NCBI GenBank assembly: GCA_030734395.1
Contig: JAUZTG010000016.1
Span: forward strand, 992,001-1,056,000
Length of the DNA: 64,000 bases
Source of the DNA: Sarocladium kiliense
Taxonomy: Eukaryota; Ascomycota; Sordariomycetes; Hypocreales; Sarocladiaceae
Reading direction: 5' to 3'
The position numbers and the translations under genes are program-made. Every line of letters begins with the position of its first letter. Position 1 is the first letter of the stretch. Shown piece by piece: positions 10,346-21,239 of this stretch. Below the pieces are notes generated by a model, which did not search any database, was not told the origin of the DNA, and worked only from the letters and a program-made list of their open reading frames with translations.

Positions 10346-12369
10346 TCACAGCATCATGCTCCTTCGTCTCGACGAACCCTTTTCCCGTGGCACGTAGGCT
10401 TCATCAGCATCCACCGCCTCGGAATGTCGACGAGATGCCTTTGACTGACGGCGTCCGGGCTTCATGGGCTCGGGAGCTGAAGGCTTATCAACATGTGGCG
10501 AGGAGTCGTTGAAGTCATACACGTCGCTGTCGAAGCTGGAGCCTTCATCCTTGGCCGTCGCACCCATCCTGGTGGGCTCCTCGGTCGTGCTTCCGCCAAC
10601 ACTACTCTGATCAGATGATTGGCGCGACCGCTTCTCCTTCCCATGCGACGTGCTTTTGCGGGCCAAGGGGCTACCAAGGCCGAACTCAGCTTCGAATGCC
10701 TGAGCTCTACTCATAGAAGTCGTCGAGATGTCCCCAACGTCCGATTCACGCTTTGGTTGAGACTGGCTGGTGCGTCGTGTGTATGCCTCTCCAGCAACCG
10801 CATCGAATAGTTGCTTGCTCGGTCTCCGCATCTTGTCTCGTAGATTGGGTTCCGCATAGCTGACTGCGGTTCTATTGCGTCTGCTGGGTCGAGACGTTTC
10901 TCCGCTAGACGAGATGTGTGCCGGTGGTGGCGTATCGCCTCTCGGTTCCTCCGACAAGGCTGCTGGCTCAGGCGAGGCTGACAAGGGAAGAACAGGCTCT
11001 GCCACCGGAGCGGCAAGCACAGCGATACTGGGCTTCTCGATGACAGACTCAACTGACAAGACGGTGTCAATCCTAACAGGATTAGGCTTGGGCCTTGCTT
11101 TCGGGCGATCCTGAGTGTTCTTTGGTTTGGTGTCTGCCTTGGGCTTCGCATCCGCCTTAGCAGCCGCGATTTCGTCGTTAGCCACCTCCTTGGCCTTCTT
11201 TGGGGAGCTGACGTCGTTATTTGTGCTCTTTGCGGACAAAGGCTTGCGAGGATTCGCTCCAATCGTTGCTCGATCGCGAGCCTCCTTCCTCATGTTTGTG
11301 AGCTCCTTCAATGTCTTCCCTTCAGCCTTGCCTAGCACTGAACCTTTCTCAGCCAAAGTCTTCGTAGGCCGGTTCTCCTTGCTCGTTATTTGGATCGATG
11401 GCACATCATTTTCATCGCGCGCTGCAAACTTTCGCTTTGACCCAGTCTTAATGGGTTGAGCAACAGGGGTTACCGCCGGTCGCAGCTCTTGGGGAATTCT
11501 GGGAATAGGAGACTCCGGCTCAACAGGCTTCGGGGCCATGGCTTCTTTCTTCTCAGGGGACGCAATTTTCTCTTTCGGTTCGCTGATTCCCATAGATTGA
11601 AGCATGACCGGAGGCTGCATTTTGCTCCTGGGAGGGCTGGGCTCAGGGGTTCGTGTTGGCGAGTCGATCTTGATAGGGTCCTGATCGATGAACTGTGACA
11701 CAGGTCGGGGCCCGAGTTCAGGTGAGCCGACTTCATCGGCTTCCGAACGTAGAGCGAGAATCTGTTCAGGACTAAGGAATGTCAGTATTGGTATTCAGAA
11801 TGTCACCGGGGAGACGACTCACTTCATCGACTTTCTCGGATAGGACTTGTTCTCCGAAATATGACCCAGCTCCTCGACCTCCCTAGCAATATCGCGTAGT
11901 CTACGCTGAGAAGGGCTGGGCCTGTTGGAGTGAAAGCTCATCCTCTGCTTGATGATAGATTTCCTGGCGCGAGGCGAATGTCGTTTGGGTGGCGGTTCAA
12001 GGCCGAGTCCTGCGAGCATCGTCCCCCATTCTGTGAGCTGTGCTTCCAGCTTCTCCTTGATAGAGAGCGCATGGTCTGCTATCCTTCGCGCTTCGTTGTC
12101 CTCGACTTGAGTCTCTAATTCGAGTATCCTGCCACGCAGCTCTAGGTTTTCAGAAAGCATAAGTGAGCATTCATTTTCTAGTTCGCGGATGCGCAGCGCT
12201 CGAATGTTGTTCGACTTGGCGAGATCTCTGTTCTGACGGAGAAGCTTCCTTCTGACTGTGTTCATGTATCAAGTTAGAAGCTGGTCATTGCAAAGAAGGA
12301 CTGGTCCAAGCACTCACGCGTCTCCAAGCTGTCCGTGGACACGGGAGGTTCTGTGTTGAGCCTAGCCAT
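10346..12369 (-). CDS. SGO1: Shugoshin
   Basis: Shugoshin protects centromeric cohesin by recruiting PP2A and helps bi-orient kinetochores. Exons 12369-12318, 12255-11823 and 11771-10346 encode 636 residues. The N-terminal coiled coil, including the Glu-Thr-Leu-Arg-Arg-Lys...Arg-Gln-Asn-Arg-Asp stretch from about residue 16, is the Shugoshin_N signature and is formed only after intron 1 is removed. The second splice creates a Pro-Glu-Gln-Ile-Leu-Ala-Leu motif. Near the C-terminus lies the basic Shugoshin_C block (Val-Ser-Tyr-Ala-Glu-Pro-Asn-Leu-Arg-Asp-Lys-Met-Arg-Arg), the part that reads Bub1-marked chromatin. The middle is long, disordered and Lys/Pro-rich. The gene shares a 452-bp promoter with DAD2. 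Most filamentous fungi carry a single shugoshin, but paralogy cannot be judged from here. Confidence 0.93.
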
Positions 12370-12821
12370 GGCTCTTCGGTCGGCGCTTGAGGCCGTAAAA
12401 GTGAGTAGAAAATCGCCAACTCGGTCGTTGTGAAGTCGTCGCTTGTGCTGTAGTCGAGGTCGTCGCTTGTCGTTAGTTGTTAGCTGTCGTCGTTGAACAG
12501 TGGAGTGGCGTAGCTTCGACACTCTTGCAGGGGAAATTCAATGTTGGTGCTATTGACAGGCGCCCGAGTTGGGGTTAGTGGCTGTTGGAATTGGTTGCCC
12601 GGGAGACGCCTTGGGATCCACCAATTTGCAGCGCACGTGAAGTGGGGAGCGCTGAAGCTACAGCACGTTCACTGATCATGAACCCCGCCAAATGTGAAGT
12701 TGATGCCGAATCTCCAGCTGGACGTCGACCCGACAGGACTACCGAGACCCAGTGTCGATGAACTTGCAACTGCAATAACCACCAAACTGACTCGAAACAT
12801 CATTTCCGTCGCTACCTAACC
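12370..12821. promoter_or_regulatory. Divergent promoter SGO1 / DAD2
   Basis: 452 bp lie between the two start codons. A CACGTG E-box is at 12634-12639, roughly midway. An ACGCGT (MCB-like) hexamer lies just inside SGO1, across the exon 1/intron 1 junction (12316-12321), which may be coincidence. No other gene is seen. Shared cell-cycle control of the pair is inferred. Confidence 0.4.
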
Positions 12822-13399
12822 ATGTCGCTCCCCGCACGGTCGCTCTCCCATATGAGGGGCCAGAGCACCTCAGGGTCTGGCGCGCAATCACCAGCGCTCC
12901 TTGCCCGGATTGAGGAGAAGAAAGCCGAGTTGGAGAACCTGAAGGAGCTTCGTGACCTCAGTGCTGCTGTGGCATCTCAAATGGAGGCATTGGAACAGAA
13001 GCTGTCGACTTTGTCTGACGGCACTGAAGGTACGCCATGGTCTTAAGCATCCAAATCAGCTGGTCAAAAGAGCTAACGTTGTCGGAATCGTAGCTATTGC
13101 GACCGTCATTGGCAACTGGCATAATGTGCTTCGTGCCATCAATATGGCTTCGAGTAAGTTCGGCAGCGAGAGTGACCGGCCATACGTGTACGCGTTGACT
13201 GACAACATACGTTATAGCTAAACTAGCGAACCCTTCAACGACTGGCGGCGATGGAGAAGGCGACGACAGAGACGACGACACTCCAGATCTCCCCCAAACC
13301 CTCGTTCGCATACCTACAGAGCACGCACCGGCTCTTCAGGCGCAAGCAGACGCTGCTGAAGCTGCCGCAGAAGAGGAGAGGTCACGCCTTAGCACTTGA
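12822..13399 (+). CDS. DAD2: DASH/Dam1 complex subunit Dad2
   Basis: Dad2 is a small subunit of the fungal DASH (Dam1) ring, which couples kinetochores to spindle microtubules. Exons 12822-13029, 13094-13153 and 13218-13399 encode 149 residues. The diagnostic part is the coiled coil from about residue 27 (Leu-Leu-Ala-Arg-Ile-Glu-Glu-Lys-Lys-Ala-Glu-Leu-Glu-Asn-Leu) through Leu-Ser-Ala-Ala-Val-Ala, then Asp-Gly-Thr-Glu-Ala and a Asn-Trp-x-x-Val-Leu-Arg-Ala-Ile-Asn-Met-Ala-Ser block joined across two introns. The acidic, Ala-rich C-terminal tail is unremarkable for the family. It is divergent from SGO1. Confidence 0.95.
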
Positions 13400-14327
13400 A
13401 GGAGAACAAGGAAGCTGAAGATCTTCAAAAACGGCCAAACCACACGATATGATAGACTCCCCGTGCTCGAGTGAGCTCTTGAGTGCAGACATATCGTCTC
13501 CTTGGGAAGCTCAAAAGCGGGCATGGCCTCCAGAGGAGGCTTGCAACCTCACCGCATCCACATACACTGCACCATCAGCAACCCCCCTGTGCTCCAAGAA
13601 CAGCACCACCTTCCGCTTCCAACAAGAGAGCCTACATGAGAGAGCCTTGTCCAAGATTCGCCAGTGGTTGTGGCATAATGAGCCCTGGAAGAAGGCGAGG
13701 ATGAGGGTGTACGGGTGGGGCAAAGTCGTCGCGTCTTAGGGAGAAAGACGCGTTTCTTAGTCATCAGTATTTTGGGCGCAACCAACAAGACTAGACGCGG
13801 AAGACCAATCGCCAGCCCCGGTTGTGGCATCGGGACTGTTGTTCAGGAAAAAGGAAAGAAGGAGACACACAATAGATGTAAGACGTTGCATCCGGTTGCC
13901 GGACGATCTTGACCGCGCTTTCCATGCTTGTGACAGCCATGCTCTCTGCCTCCTCTTCCCTCGACACGTAACATCTGCCCCCTCACCATTTGTCCCAGTA
14001 AACAAGGCATTTAGCTTCATCCCCGTTTCGCCCTTGATCCGGCCTTAATAGCCGCAATGCTACAGAATCTCCAGCTTCATCACTTGTCTCAGACTTCCCA
14101 CGTGCTTCTTGACCTCTCCAGATATCCCCAGCATCCGCTTACATTCGTCACCGACGTCCCGGCTTTGGATTCTTCTTGGTCGTCGACGGTCCCGACCAAC
14201 CAAACAATTGCATCCCTGCCGATCGGCACGGACCTGGACGCTTGTGCCCCAATTTGCCGTCTCGATCCCTCCAATTTCCAAGGGTCACCCCTCGCCGAGC
14301 TCAAACTGCCTGAGGCTCTTTAGCAGA
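13400..14327. other. Intergenic; probable promoter of TPX2-like gene
   Basis: This 928-bp region holds DAD2's 3' UTR and then CT-rich leader-like sequence. A CACGTG E-box is at 14099-14104, about 224 bp before the next start. Short frames on both strands (up to 96 codons) show no family features. Confidence 0.5.
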
Positions 14328-16451
14328 ATGCGCAGGCCGATGGCTCCTTCAAGCACCCCGGCCAATCGCTTTGACATCCTGGACGAAGAGGGCCTCGATG
14401 CTCGCCCCCTTGCCCCTCGCCACCAGTATGAAGACGTTCTACGCAGCCCTGGGGGAGTCTTGGCCGAACTCTCTGTAGACCACTCCAACAATCAGAGTGA
14501 TTCTTCTCATCACAACCAGCCTAGGTCTCGACGTCCTGCTTCGTTTCAGAGCCATCCTGATACCGCCAGTCCAAAGGCGGCAGCTCGAGGATCTCATCGA
14601 CGCCCGATTATTGAGACAGATACTTTTGAACCTCTCGCTTCAGTTGACGAAGAAAGTGGCTTGTTGAATGAAGCAGCAGGCGAATGGTCAATCCAGCAGC
14701 AGCAGCAGAAGCAACAGCAGCATCCAGCGTTAGGTTGGTCTCCCAATTGGACTTTCGCATAGCCAGTTGACGGTTTGCATCAGTTACTGACATGAAGCTA
14801 CCCTTCTCCAGTCAACGACGAAAATATTCCACCCCTTACTTCGGCCGTGGCCGATCGAGACATCACCGCCCCAATCGCAAACCAATTGGCAGGTCAGTTC
14901 GAGTGGCTGATATCGTATCCGGCACCAGCTTGCTCAGCAGTCAAACATTATGGGAACTCGGTCAACGATTCTGCCGATCACGGCGCGAGCCGGAACCTGG
15001 TCTTTGGCTGCAACTTGCTGCGTCGCAAACCGGCATCGACTTCCACCTCGTCCCAGTCCGAACGTTCCACTGACACATTCACCTTTATAGCCACTCCCCT
15101 CGAAGCACCTTCTCTAGAACTTCAGCGTACCACCCATCCTGGAACATTGGAGAGGGGCGAAAACATGGCTCTCGTACAGAACCTGCCGGTCTTGTCCACG
15201 CCTGTGAAGGTGGCTGGCATGGTCGAGGTTGTGGAACAGATGCTGTCTCCTCCACTGACGATTGCAAGCGATAGAACGCCGAGCCTCATCGATGCATACT
15301 CCCCGCGGGGCAGTGCGGTGTCTAGTCCACGCATCGAAGACTCCTTAGCAGAAATTGACAAACTTGAGGACGAATTGGAGGCCATCAACCTGTATGCTCA
15401 AGCCCGGGACGCTGCTTCTGCTCGTCCAGCAGACAAGCGACAGCAAGAAAGTGTCACGAGAACGCCGTCCGCAGCCAAGCGTGTGACTATTGCTGCTCAG
15501 CCGGCGACCATGAGGATCAAATCTTCAGAAAAGATTAGGCCATCCCTAAGGCGCTCCTCGTCTCTCACCTTGAGGGACAGACAAACAGAGCCGCTCGAAG
15601 ATATTCCCGAGCAAAAGGTACCAGGCTCTCTTTCCAGATCCAAGTCAACCACGCTTCGGCCGTCTACGCTCTCTAGGGCCACATTCAAATCAACCAAAGC
15701 ACCTACGATACCCAGTTTTGAGCTTCCAGGCGAAGCAGTGTCACGACGTCTCAAGGAGCAACGGGAAGCACGCCAAGCTCAACAGGCAGAGGCACAAAAG
15801 GCCCAGGCTGCTCCTCCGAAACCTAGATCTCAGAAGCCGCTCACGAGACCCAACTTCGAGCTTCCTGGGGAGGCCATCTCACGCCGCAAGCGGGAACAGC
15901 ATGAGGCGAAAATTCGGGCGCAAGAGGAGGAAGAACGGAAGAGGCGAGAGTTCAAAGCACGACCTATAAGATATAGCATCGGGCCAAGCACACTGCCTAG
16001 AGAGACGATTACTAGCCGTGCTCGACAGAATAAGGAGTCAATGAGTGATCCTCAGGACAATCTATTCGAGGTCGGTGCGTCGCATACGATTGGAAGGTCG
16101 AGTCATACGCTGCCCCGAGGCAGGAATTCGACGATTCTCCCTTTAGAAACCGAAAGTCGAGCAACTTCCACTTCAACCAGCAGTGTTAGTTGTCAGCGCA
16201 GCACCCTCTCCTCGGAAGACGCCGCCCACCAGCGGATGCGAGGCCGGGAGATCTTCACTCGCGACAACAGCTTCACAGAAAATCGGCAGAGGGCGAAGCG
16301 CGAGAAGGAGACTGCGGCGCAGCTTGCTAGAGCGGAAGCTGCAGAGCGCTCCCGTGCATTGAGCCGCGAGTGGGCGGAGAAGAAGCGCCGAAAGGAACTG
16401 AGCCTTAGACGGGCTATGCGCGAAAGTGTGCAGCCAGACATTGCTGGTTGA
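14328..16451 (+). CDS. TPX2-motif protein, probable microtubule-associated
   Basis: Exons 14328-14733 and 14812-16451 encode about 681 residues. The splice (GTTGGT donor, CAG acceptor) is chosen because it alone keeps phase; a nearby GTTAGG donor leads to an early stop. Two copies of a Phe-Glu-Leu-Pro-Gly-Glu-Ala-x-Ser-Arg-Arg motif start near residues 438 and 484. The second runs through a charged helix into Glu-Phe-Lys-Ala-Arg-Pro-Ile at about 515-520, the hallmark of the TPX2 C-terminal family. The N-terminal half is disordered, with a CAG-encoded Gln run. The C-terminus is a long Arg/Glu/Ala-rich helix. A spindle or microtubule role is inferred from the motif; overall likeness to animal TPX2 is limited. 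The first Met at 14328 is the least certain part. Confidence 0.72.
14694..14723 (+). repeat. CAG/CAA microsatellite coding poly-Gln
   Basis: Five perfect CAG units (14694-14708) are followed by AAG-CAA-CAG-CAG. They encode a Gln-rich run in exon 1 of the TPX2-like gene, just before its intron. Length variation between strains would be expected. Confidence 0.85.
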
Positions 16452-17042
16452 GAAAGGGGAAGTTCATTAGTGCTGATGAAGCACCACGATCACGACATGA
16501 CACAGTATCACTTCGAGCTTTGCGAAGGCGCAAGTTCGGGTTCAGTGTCTCATTCTTTACTTTCATTATTTGTCCGGCTCGCACACTCGCTCCCCTTTCG
16601 GCTCTTTACCATAAGTTCACGTGCGGTTCTTTTTTAGCTGGCGCTGGTTGCGAACTGATTTGCATTCTTCAAATAGGCGTATTTGGCCTCACAGGACAGG
16701 AAACTAAGGGCACTTTCGGAGCTACAGCAGAACTCCTCTGTTAAGTAGTTTCCTGTCTAAACCTCATTTTGAACAATAAAAGTTTCTTGACAAGTACTTA
16801 TGCGTATCTACGTACATGATCGCCTCGTTTACAAGTACCCTTCTCGTGTGACCGCCAATGACCGCAGAATATCAGGCATTCCGACTTTGACGGACTGAAC
16901 CCCACATCCAGGCCATGGTTGGAATCGTCCGCGCATTTGATCCCCTGAACATCCACAGAGGTTGTTCGCACTCCTTCGGGTCCCAATAATGTGATGGCTA
17001 TTATACATCCATTGGAACCAAGGCTGGCTTTTGTTCGTCACA
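16452..17042. other. Intergenic, no gene recognised
   Basis: 591 bp between two same-strand genes: 3' UTR of the TPX2-like gene and promoter of the carboxylesterase. A single CACGTG lies at about 16619. Nothing else is seen. Confidence 0.5.
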
Positions 17043-18715
17043 ATGGCCGAGACCAAACTTGACGTGAACGGCTGCACCATCGTTGGCAGACATCAGCCAG
17101 CCTCCGAGAAGTACCCAAAAGACCTCGACGTCTTCTACCGGATCCCTTATGCGGAGGCCTCACGCTTTCAACTTGCAAAGATACTAGAGCCTCGTCCGGC
17201 TTCGACAATCATCGCTACTGACCCAGGATCAATCTCAGAATCACCACTCGAGACCCTCTCAGCGCCAGAATCGCCCCTCCACCTACACATCATCCGGCCT
17301 TCCGGCCAGTCGTCGTCCGCGACGCTCATCCCTGTAGTTGTATACTTCCATGGCGGGGGATTCAACTTCGGAAACCCGCTCACGAGGGATCATGTGTCGT
17401 TTGTGAGCTGGGCAGGAGATGAGATCATGGTAGTTGCGGTTGAGTTTCGGCTTGGGGTCCTGGGGTTTGGGCCTGGTGAGGAGGTGGGAGGGGAGTTGAA
17501 TGTCGGATTGAAGGATCAGAGACTTGCGGTGGAATGGGTCATGAGGTGGATTGAACGGTTTGGAGGCGACGCTCGGAGGATGACGCTGATGGGAATCAGT
17601 GCTGGGGCACACTCAGTAAGTTGAAGGAGGATGGTCTGCATGACCTCTTTGCTGATGTTTCGTAATAGGTCGGGCATCATATGCTCTCACCTGAGCCTCT
17701 GCCCTTCCAGCGTGCAATCCTCGAATCTGGAGCTCCTACCGCGCGCTGCGTTCTGTCTTCCACCCATCCTCGCATCCTTTCCCAGAACCTAGCCTTCATG
17801 ACTCAAGCTCGAGGAAGGTCATTTTCCTCCGTCGCCGTCTCCAGCATCCGCTCTTTTGGTCTCAGCGTTTGGGCAGCCAACATGGCAACTCTAATCTGGC
17901 CTTTTCAGCCTGTCGTCGAACCTGCAACTGCTTCTTCAGCTGTCATACCAGACACGCCACTGAAGCTATGGGCGAGGAGAATCTCGGAGGGAAGGGGAAG
18001 GGATGTAACTGTCTTGACGGGGTTCTGCTCTGATGAAGGAGTGGACTTCGTTCCACAGGGGAAGAACACGAATGAAGAGTTCCTCTTGTTCTTCAAGACA
18101 CTTATACCGTCACTCACTGATGACGACCTAAGCACTTTGGAGAGGCTATACCCCGATCCCACAACGAACGACAGCTCGCCTTACAAGATGGAGGCGGGAG
18201 CAGGGGCAGCGGCAGCGGCAAAAGGGAAGCAGTTCCTACGACTCAGCGATGCGTACGCTCACTATGCATACATGTGCCCAATCCTTCACACAGCAGATAC
18301 ACTCAGCCGAGCTGGTGCTACGGTATATCTGTATGAGTTCGCTGCCCTGAGCAAGCCGCACAGAGCTGCTTCTCACTGTTGCCACGCGCCAGCTGCGACA
18401 CACGACTCTGCTCTCGCAGGCTGGCCAGGTATGATAGAGGTAGCTGAAGCGATGACGAAGCGGTGGGGAAGGTTCATTGCAGGAGGGGACATGGCAGCGA
18501 AGGCAGAAGTTGGAGAGCCATGGTGGCCGGCGTTCAAAGGAGGGTTGGAGGAAGGGGAGATATTGGTATTTGGACGAGGCAATGATGAGATGACTGGAGG
18601 CGTCGCGAGAGGTGAAGCGGTTGGGAAAAGGAGGGGGGGTGATAGGGAGAAAGAGGTTTGTAGATTTTGGTGGGAGAGGATGGGGTTGAGTCAGGGAATG
18701 GGGGAGGCGAGGTGA
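17043..18715 (+). CDS. Type-B carboxylesterase/lipase family protein
   Basis: An alpha/beta-hydrolase of the carboxylesterase type-B family. Exons 17043-17615 and 17669-18715 encode 539 residues, the usual length. An oxyanion-hole motif His-Gly-Gly-Gly-Phe-Asn-Phe-Gly precedes the nucleophile elbow Gly-Ile-Ser-Ala-Gly (Ser186), which is placed right at the splice junction. The acidic residue is probably Glu314 in Gly-Phe-Cys-Ser-Asp-Glu-Gly. The catalytic His is less certain; His436 in a His-Ala-Pro-Ala-Ala-Thr-His-Asp stretch is the best candidate. There is no N-terminal signal peptide, so the enzyme is probably intracellular, unlike many secreted members. The substrate cannot be told from sequence. 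It is single, with no biosynthetic neighbours. Confidence 0.85.
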
Positions 18716-19541
18716 CAACGGTCGTTGGGAAGCAGTTATTAGCCTGTTCCCATACGATATGATGTAGACATTCTTCAGCTGCAGACTGAACAGCTATTCG
18801 ACTGGTCACATGAGTAATCATTCCTCCTTCCACGGCTGTCCAGGCGGAGAAAAGCCTAACATTCATACACAGGTAACGTCAGGTGAATACTTTCTAATAT
18901 GATTGGTTTCTGTATCATTATCCAAGAGCATCTAGCGTACAAAGTACTAGATGACACTACTCCCTCCACCAGTCAACGGCCCAAGGTATAATAGCAGTTA
19001 GACCTCACTGCTTTGGGGCATTCTCGTCACTTGATAACCCGGTTGCCTTGCAACGCCCCTCTTGCGGTCACTCTCACATCCCCCAAATGCATATCCTCCC
19101 ATCCCTGCCTGCGATTAAGAAATGTTTGGAAACTCCCAAGTCATCAATCTATCAGAATGTCGTGTGCTTGTGCGTTGTGAATGCGTGTAGAATAGAAATA
19201 GTGAAATGTGCCAAAGGAAGGGACGCGTTTTCTTTTCCTTCCCTCGTCGAGACCGTAGAGACGCTGTTCGCTGAATAAATCAAGATGTTGGAAAGGATAT
19301 AACAGAACAAGACAAGAGTAAAAAGACCCCAAGTGACGGCAGGGTGGAATGAGTAGGGAGGACAGATGCGTTTTCCAATAATCTGATCGGATGTCAAATC
19401 GCAGCAATTGTCACGCAGCAAGAGGCATAATCTCGCCCTATTATGTCAGGCCCTGGATGACGCCGCCCAAAGCTGATGTAGAGAGCTTCCAAGCGGGACC
19501 AGGGCACTTCGTGTATGTACTGGTCGACTTTTGCGAACCTC
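18716..19541. other. Convergent intergenic region
   Basis: 826 bp between the stops of the carboxylesterase (+) and the Ser/Thr-rich membrane protein (-). It is somewhat richer in A+T than the flanking genes. No frame is convincing; it is presumably two 3' UTRs plus spacer. Confidence 0.5.
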
Positions 19542-20807
19542 TTAGAAGTTTTGAGATATGCCTGCACTTTGTTGAGGGTAGTGAGACGGGTTTTCGATTC
19601 GCGTGTTCCGTCGTGCCGGGTTGTCACGAATGATAGGCTGGCCTGGAAGTTCCTGGGTCCGTCCACCGTAGCCGTTGTCGACATAGGGGTTGTTCTGCGC
19701 GTACTGATCGTAGCCTCCATCGCTGTACGCCATTCCCATGCCATCAGAGTTCTCGGATCGGTTGGCGGCACTATAGGACGAGGAAGCGTTGGAAGGTCCT
19801 CGTCGCACGTCACCATTCCGATTGTTAGCTGCTGATGGGCCCATTGCACCAAGGATCTCGCCCTCCATCAAAGGTTCTCCTGAACGCGCTTCGGAGCCAC
19901 CGCCCCTGCCGGGAGAGGTCGTCACATCCGAGTAAGCGGCACCAGCAACACCGCCTGACATGGTAGTTGACGCTTTCCGGCCCGTTGAGCCAGCCAAGGT
20001 AGTACTGCCCCAGCCACGATAACCCGACGAACCATCCTCCCGCATCTCGTAGTTGTCCTGCATTCCCACAGCCGGGATCGTAGGGTCGGCATTGGGGTTG
20101 TAGGAATAATCCTCCACCTCCTTTCTCCGCTCCTCTTCTGCCTCTTGGCGCGCCCGGCGCTTCTTCCACCAGAACAAAACCGCAATGGCAATAAGAGCGA
20201 TGGCCACGATCGGAACCACTACACCAATTGCTACTTTTGCACCTTTATCGAGGCCGCCATCACTTGAACCTCCTGACGGGTCAATCGTGCCAGGCTCCGC
20301 TCCAGTGCTTGTCGGATCTGCTGTGGTTTGCTCGCGATCTTGTGTTCTGGTTGAGGTAATAACGATGACGCTTGTTTGTACAGAGCCGTCACTGCTGGTC
20401 TCGAGGGTGATGGTTGTTCTGCTTGGCTCGGTTGTCTCTTCTGGTGCACTTGTCGTGGTTTCCTCCTCCACAGAAGTGGTTGTCTCAACTACCTCACTCG
20501 TGGTCTCCTGCTCCGTCGGGGTCGGTTCTGGATCTGGTTCTGTTGTTGTCTCTTCTGGTAGCGGTGCTGATGTCGTTGTTTCGGCAGGCGGCTGGTCCGT
20601 TGTTGTTTCCACGGCCGGCTCCGATGATGATGTCTCCTGGACCAGTGGGTCCGAACTGGTAGAACCTTCAAGTGGTTGTGAAGTTTCGCTCGAGGACGGA
20701 TCGGGCTGAGGCGTCTCCTGCGGAGGTTGGCCGGCCGGGTTGCCGCCAGTTGGTTCGGACATGTTGAAGCTTGACGAGGATAAGCTTATTTGTTGTCTGC
20801 GATACAT
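19542..20807 (-). CDS. Ser/Thr-rich single-span membrane protein
   Basis: Read from ATG 20807 it has 421 residues; a second in-frame ATG at 20762 would give 406. From the second Met, residues 1-170 are almost wholly Thr, Ser, Glu and Pro, as in O-glycosylated stalks of cell-wall sensors. One hydrophobic span lies at about 177-199, followed by a Lys-Lys-Arg-Arg stop-transfer signal. The cytoplasmic tail has a conserved Tyr-Asn-Pro-Asn-Ala-Asp-Pro-Thr motif and is Gly/Ser/Asn-rich. No cleavable signal peptide is visible, so the stalk would be exported by the span itself. The layout recalls Mid2/Wsc sensors or Axl2-like proteins, but I recognise no named family. A probable 5' UTR intron (20810-21239) ends two bases before the first ATG. 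Confidence 0.75.
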   Translation of the reverse strand: MYRRQQISLSSSSFNMSEPTGGNPAGQPPQETPQPDPSSSETSQPLEGSTSSDPLVQETSSSEPAVETTTDQPPAETTTSAPLPEETTTEPDPEPTPTEQETTSEVVETTTSVEEETTTSAPEETTEPSRTTITLETSSDGSVQTSVIVITSTRTQDREQTTADPTSTGAEPGTIDPSGGSSDGGLDKGAKVAIGVVVPIVAIALIAIAVLFWWKKRRARQEAEEERRKEVEDYSYNPNADPTIPAVGMQDNYEMREDGSSGYRGWGSTTLAGSTGRKASTTMSGGVAGAAYSDVTTSPGRGGGSEARSGEPLMEGEILGAMGPSAANNRNGDVRRGPSNASSSYSAANRSENSDGMGMAYSDGGYDQYAQNNPYVDNGYGGRTQELPGQPIIRDNPARRNTRIENPSHYPQQSAGISQNF

Positions 20808-20809
20808 TA

Positions 20810-21239
20810 CTGTGTCAGCACACCCGCTGCCAACGAGCAACAGACGGCACACAGTGACTGGGAAGGGGGATCGACAATGATGGTGATGAAGGGAGTAGGG
20901 ATGGGACAATAAGGGAAGGGCAATTGTGAAAGTTGGATCACGAGTCCGCCATCCACGATGTGGCTCGGTGGCCAGCGCTGCAGAGAATGGCTGGAATGTT
21001 GAAGTAAATGGGCGGTCGCAGACAAAGGGCGATGGGCGCCTGTGACACACGCGAGCGTGGAATGCAGATGCTGCCGCCCTGCGACTCTGGCGGATGGAAT
21101 TGTGAAGGCAGGCAAAACAATCGATCCAGTAGTGCAGAGGACCTAAGTGCCAGAAGGAATTGTAGGGAAATAGATGGTGACGCCGAAGCCCAAAAACAAC
21201 CAGATCGTGACCCAAGGGAAGACGCGCGACTAAACGTAC
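20810..21239 (-). other. Probable 430-nt intron in the 5' leader
   Basis: On the minus strand a strong donor AAG|GTACGT at 21239 and an acceptor ACACAG at 20810 bracket 430 nt. The acceptor is immediately followed by TAATG, whose ATG is the likely start at 20807. The exon upstream of the donor has a stop in the joined frame, so it would be non-coding leader. No transcript evidence is available here. Confidence 0.45.
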
